Below are positions 21,282 through 22,979 of a DNA stretch of 22,979 nt, piece after piece. Where the stretch lies: the NCBI GenBank assembly GCA_964636665.1, contig CAZWVT010000029.1, positions 1-22,979 of the forward strand. The letters are read 5' to 3'. The position numbers and the translations under genes are program-made. Source of the DNA: JAAYLC01 sp964636665. GTDB lineage: Bacteria; Bacteroidota; Bacteroidia; Flavobacteriales; Flavobacteriaceae. Under the pieces are notes generated by a model. That model worked only from the letters and a program-made list of their open reading frames with translations. It was not told where the DNA came from and did no database searches. The number at the start of each line of letters is the position of its first letter. Positions within the stretch are counted from its first letter, which is position 1.

Positions 21282-22898
21282 ATGACAAAAGAAAAAGATC
21301 CTCAGTTGTTAGCTCACCTTGAAAAATTAGGTGTAGATGATAAAATGGTTATCGGGCATCCGGCCGGATTACTAGTGCTGTTCTTTACAGAAATGTGGGA
21401 ACGTTTCAGTTATTACGGAATGCGCGCATTATTAACGTTGTTTTTAGTGAGTTCATTAGCCGACGGAGGTTGGGAATGGACTCGGGCAGAAGCAATGAGC
21501 CTTTACGGATGGTACACCGGTTTTGTTTATCTCACGCCAATCTTGGGAGGAATTATTGCCGATAAATTGACAGGGTTCAGAAAAGCAATTATCATAGGTG
21601 CAGTAATGATGACGTTGGGTCATGCTTCGATGGCACTTGAAGGTTTCGACAATAATTTTTTCTATATCGGATTGGTTCTAATGATATTAGGTAACGGGAT
21701 GTTTAAACCTAATATTTCTTCAATGGTAGGGCAACTTTATCCGGATAACAGTGCTAAGAAAGATGCCGGTTATACCATTTTCTATATGGGAATTAATGCA
21801 GGAGCTTTCTTGGGAATGCTTTTATGTGGATATATCGGTGAAAAAATAGGTTGGCATTACGGATTTGGACTTGCAGGAGTTTTTATGTTCTTTGGTATGC
21901 TGCAATTTTATTTTGCCAGAAATTATTTTGGTAAAATAGGGTTAGATCCAAAAATCTTGGCGACTCAATACGACGAAGAACAGTCAGGAAAAACAGTTGA
22001 AGAAATTCAAAAAGAAAAAGAAGAAGAAGTAAAAGAGGAATCTCCGAAAGTAATTCGCGACCGACTGATTGTTATATCCGTACTTATATTCTTTAGTATT
22101 TTCTTCTGGTTGGCTTTTGAACAAGCCGGAGGTTCGATGAGTATTTTTGCATTGGATTATACCCAACGTGTCTTGGAAGGAAATGCCGCTTTGGCATTTA
22201 AGTGGATTGATGCCATTCTCACGCTTTTCCCATTGGTAATTGTTTCGGTAGTTTTATATGGTTTGGCTAAAAAGCTGATATCCTCGTATCCGGCTACAAT
22301 TTTGTTTACATTAATTAGTTTTATAATTATATGGATTTTGGGAATCTGGAAAATACAAAGAGAATTTTTTGCTTTGGAAACTGAAGTAGTTGCTTCTTGG
22401 TTTCAGATTTTGAACTCTTTCTTTATCATTACCCTTGCAGCTGTCTTCAGTAGAATGTGGGAAAAAGTCTGGAATCCTTCCGGACCTATCAAATTTGCAA
22501 TGGGACTTTTCCTACTTGGAATCGGGTTTGTAGTCTTGGCTTATGGAAGTAAAGATATTCCACAAGGAGCAGCAACAGCTTCTGTGAGTATGCTATGGTT
22601 GGTAGCAGCTTATTTTTTCCATACAACAGGAGAGTTGTGCCTATCACCGGTTGGTCTTTCTTATGTAAGTAAATTATCACCCAAAAAATTCGTCGGTTTG
22701 ATTTTCGGATTGTGGTTTGCATCTTCTGCAATTGCAAATATTGTAGGGTCACAAATCGGTGGATTAATTGATACAATCAGTGCAAAATATTCCTTATCTA
22801 TATTCTTTTTAATATTTGCAGTACTGCCCGGAATTGCAGGATTAATACTTGTCTTGATTTCGGGGAAATTGAAGAAAATGATGCACGGAATTAATTAA
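21282..22898 (+). CDS. POT/PTR2-family proton-coupled di/tripeptide transporter
   Basis: This 538-residue inner-membrane protein of the major facilitator superfamily imports di- and tripeptides with protons. The POT signature ExxERFxYYG is at residues 37-46 (EMWERFSYYG), the second PTR2 motif is FYMGINAGAFLGMLLCGYIG (168-187), and FKPNISSMVGQLY and FFWLAFEQAGGS (with Glu280) are further family blocks. A Glu/Lys-rich cytosolic linker (about 230-257) separates the two helical halves. The start is 23 bases after the dipeptidyl peptidase stop, so the two are very likely cotranscribed: one cuts peptides outside, the other takes up the products. Confidence 0.93.
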   Translation: MTKEKDPQLLAHLEKLGVDDKMVIGHPAGLLVLFFTEMWERFSYYGMRALLTLFLVSSLADGGWEWTRAEAMSLYGWYTGFVYLTPILGGIIADKLTGFRKAIIIGAVMMTLGHASMALEGFDNNFFYIGLVLMILGNGMFKPNISSMVGQLYPDNSAKKDAGYTIFYMGINAGAFLGMLLCGYIGEKIGWHYGFGLAGVFMFFGMLQFYFARNYFGKIGLDPKILATQYDEEQSGKTVEEIQKEKEEEVKEESPKVIRDRLIVISVLIFFSIFFWLAFEQAGGSMSIFALDYTQRVLEGNAALAFKWIDAILTLFPLVIVSVVLYGLAKKLISSYPATILFTLISFIIIWILGIWKIQREFFALETEVVASWFQILNSFFIITLAAVFSRMWEKVWNPSGPIKFAMGLFLLGIGFVVLAYGSKDIPQGAATASVSMLWLVAAYFFHTTGELCLSPVGLSYVSKLSPKKFVGLIFGLWFASSAIANIVGSQIGGLIDTISAKYSLSIFFLIFAVLPGIAGLILVLISGKLKKMMHGIN

Positions 22899-22918
22899 AC
22901 CAATTCTTTTTATTGGTT
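22898..22918 (+). terminator. Short hairpin at the end of the transporter gene (weak terminator candidate)
   Basis: AACCAAT (22898-22904) and ATTGGTT (22912-22918) form a seven-pair stem around TCTTTTT, starting at the last base of the stop codon. The sequence after it is GCTTAATATAAAT, without a T-run, so a classic terminator is doubtful. Like the hairpin at 18788, it begins at the stop codon. About 40 bases remain to the next start. Confidence 0.35.
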
Positions 22919-22959
22919 GCTTAATATAAATAAATAAAACCCCAACTAATTATTATACT

Positions 22960-22979
22960 ATGGCAAAAGAAGTTGTAAT
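22960..22979 (+). CDS. Start of a further gene, cut by window edge
   Basis: ATG at 22960 opens a frame reading MAKEVV for six codons before the window ends. The leader is AT-rich (TAATTATTATACT). The next two bases (AT) allow Ile or Met. A start of this type (KEVVI) occurs in acetyl-CoA acetyltransferases, but six residues cannot establish this, so no function is assigned. Confidence 0.4.

Noticed and set aside
1..22979. Mobile element, CRISPR array, tRNA or phage gene
   Set aside because: All sequence longer than about 300 bases is coding for conserved cellular proteins; no spaced direct repeats, transposase motifs or tRNA-like folds were seen.

Overview
The window is a single-strand (+) run of about 35 genes from an AT-rich bacterium of the phylum Bacteroidota, most likely class Flavobacteriia. 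The evidence is: the gene order secY-infA-rpmJ-rpsM-rpsK-rpsD-rpoA-rplQ with no adk or map; an L36 that has lost its zinc ligands in the way usual for that phylum; a near absence of Shine-Dalgarno sequences; a TAnnTTTG-type -7 box before carA; and the rplQ-carA-eno-gltA order, which I recall from flavobacterial genomes. I cannot name a genus.

Bases 1-13730 are the fused S10-spc-alpha ribosomal supercluster, entered inside rplC: rplC', rplD, rplW, rplB, rpsS, rplV, rpsC, rplP, rpmC, rpsQ, rplN, rplX, rplE, rpsN, rpsH, rplF, rplR, rpsE, rpmD, rplO, secY, infA, rpmJ, rpsM, rpsK, rpsD, rpoA, rplQ. It supplies ribosomal proteins, the SecY translocon pore, IF-1 and the RNA polymerase alpha subunit. 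Most gaps are 2-24 bases. The six longer gaps (54-99 bases: before rpsH, rplR, rpmJ, rpsK, rpsD and rplQ) each contain an inverted repeat, which suggests unexplained regulatory or processing elements. A strong intrinsic terminator (13766-13802) closes the cluster.

Bases 13731-17877 hold a metabolic group: a CarA-like protein, enolase and citrate synthase, ended by a second strong terminator. The CarA-like protein is the most notable item. It is full length and clearly homologous to the carbamoyl-phosphate synthetase small subunit, yet all three residues of its glutaminase triad (Cys, His, Glu) are replaced, so it should not hydrolyse glutamine by the normal mechanism.

Bases 17878-22979 hold an arginine-deiminase/amidinotransferase-superfamily hydrolase whose ATG lies only 15 bases after the terminator stem, then a secreted dipeptidyl peptidase IV (TTG start) directly followed by a POT-family peptide:proton symporter. 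The last two form a plausible peptide-scavenging pair. The first six codons of another gene close the window. I saw no tRNA, rRNA, CRISPR array, insertion sequence or prophage gene.
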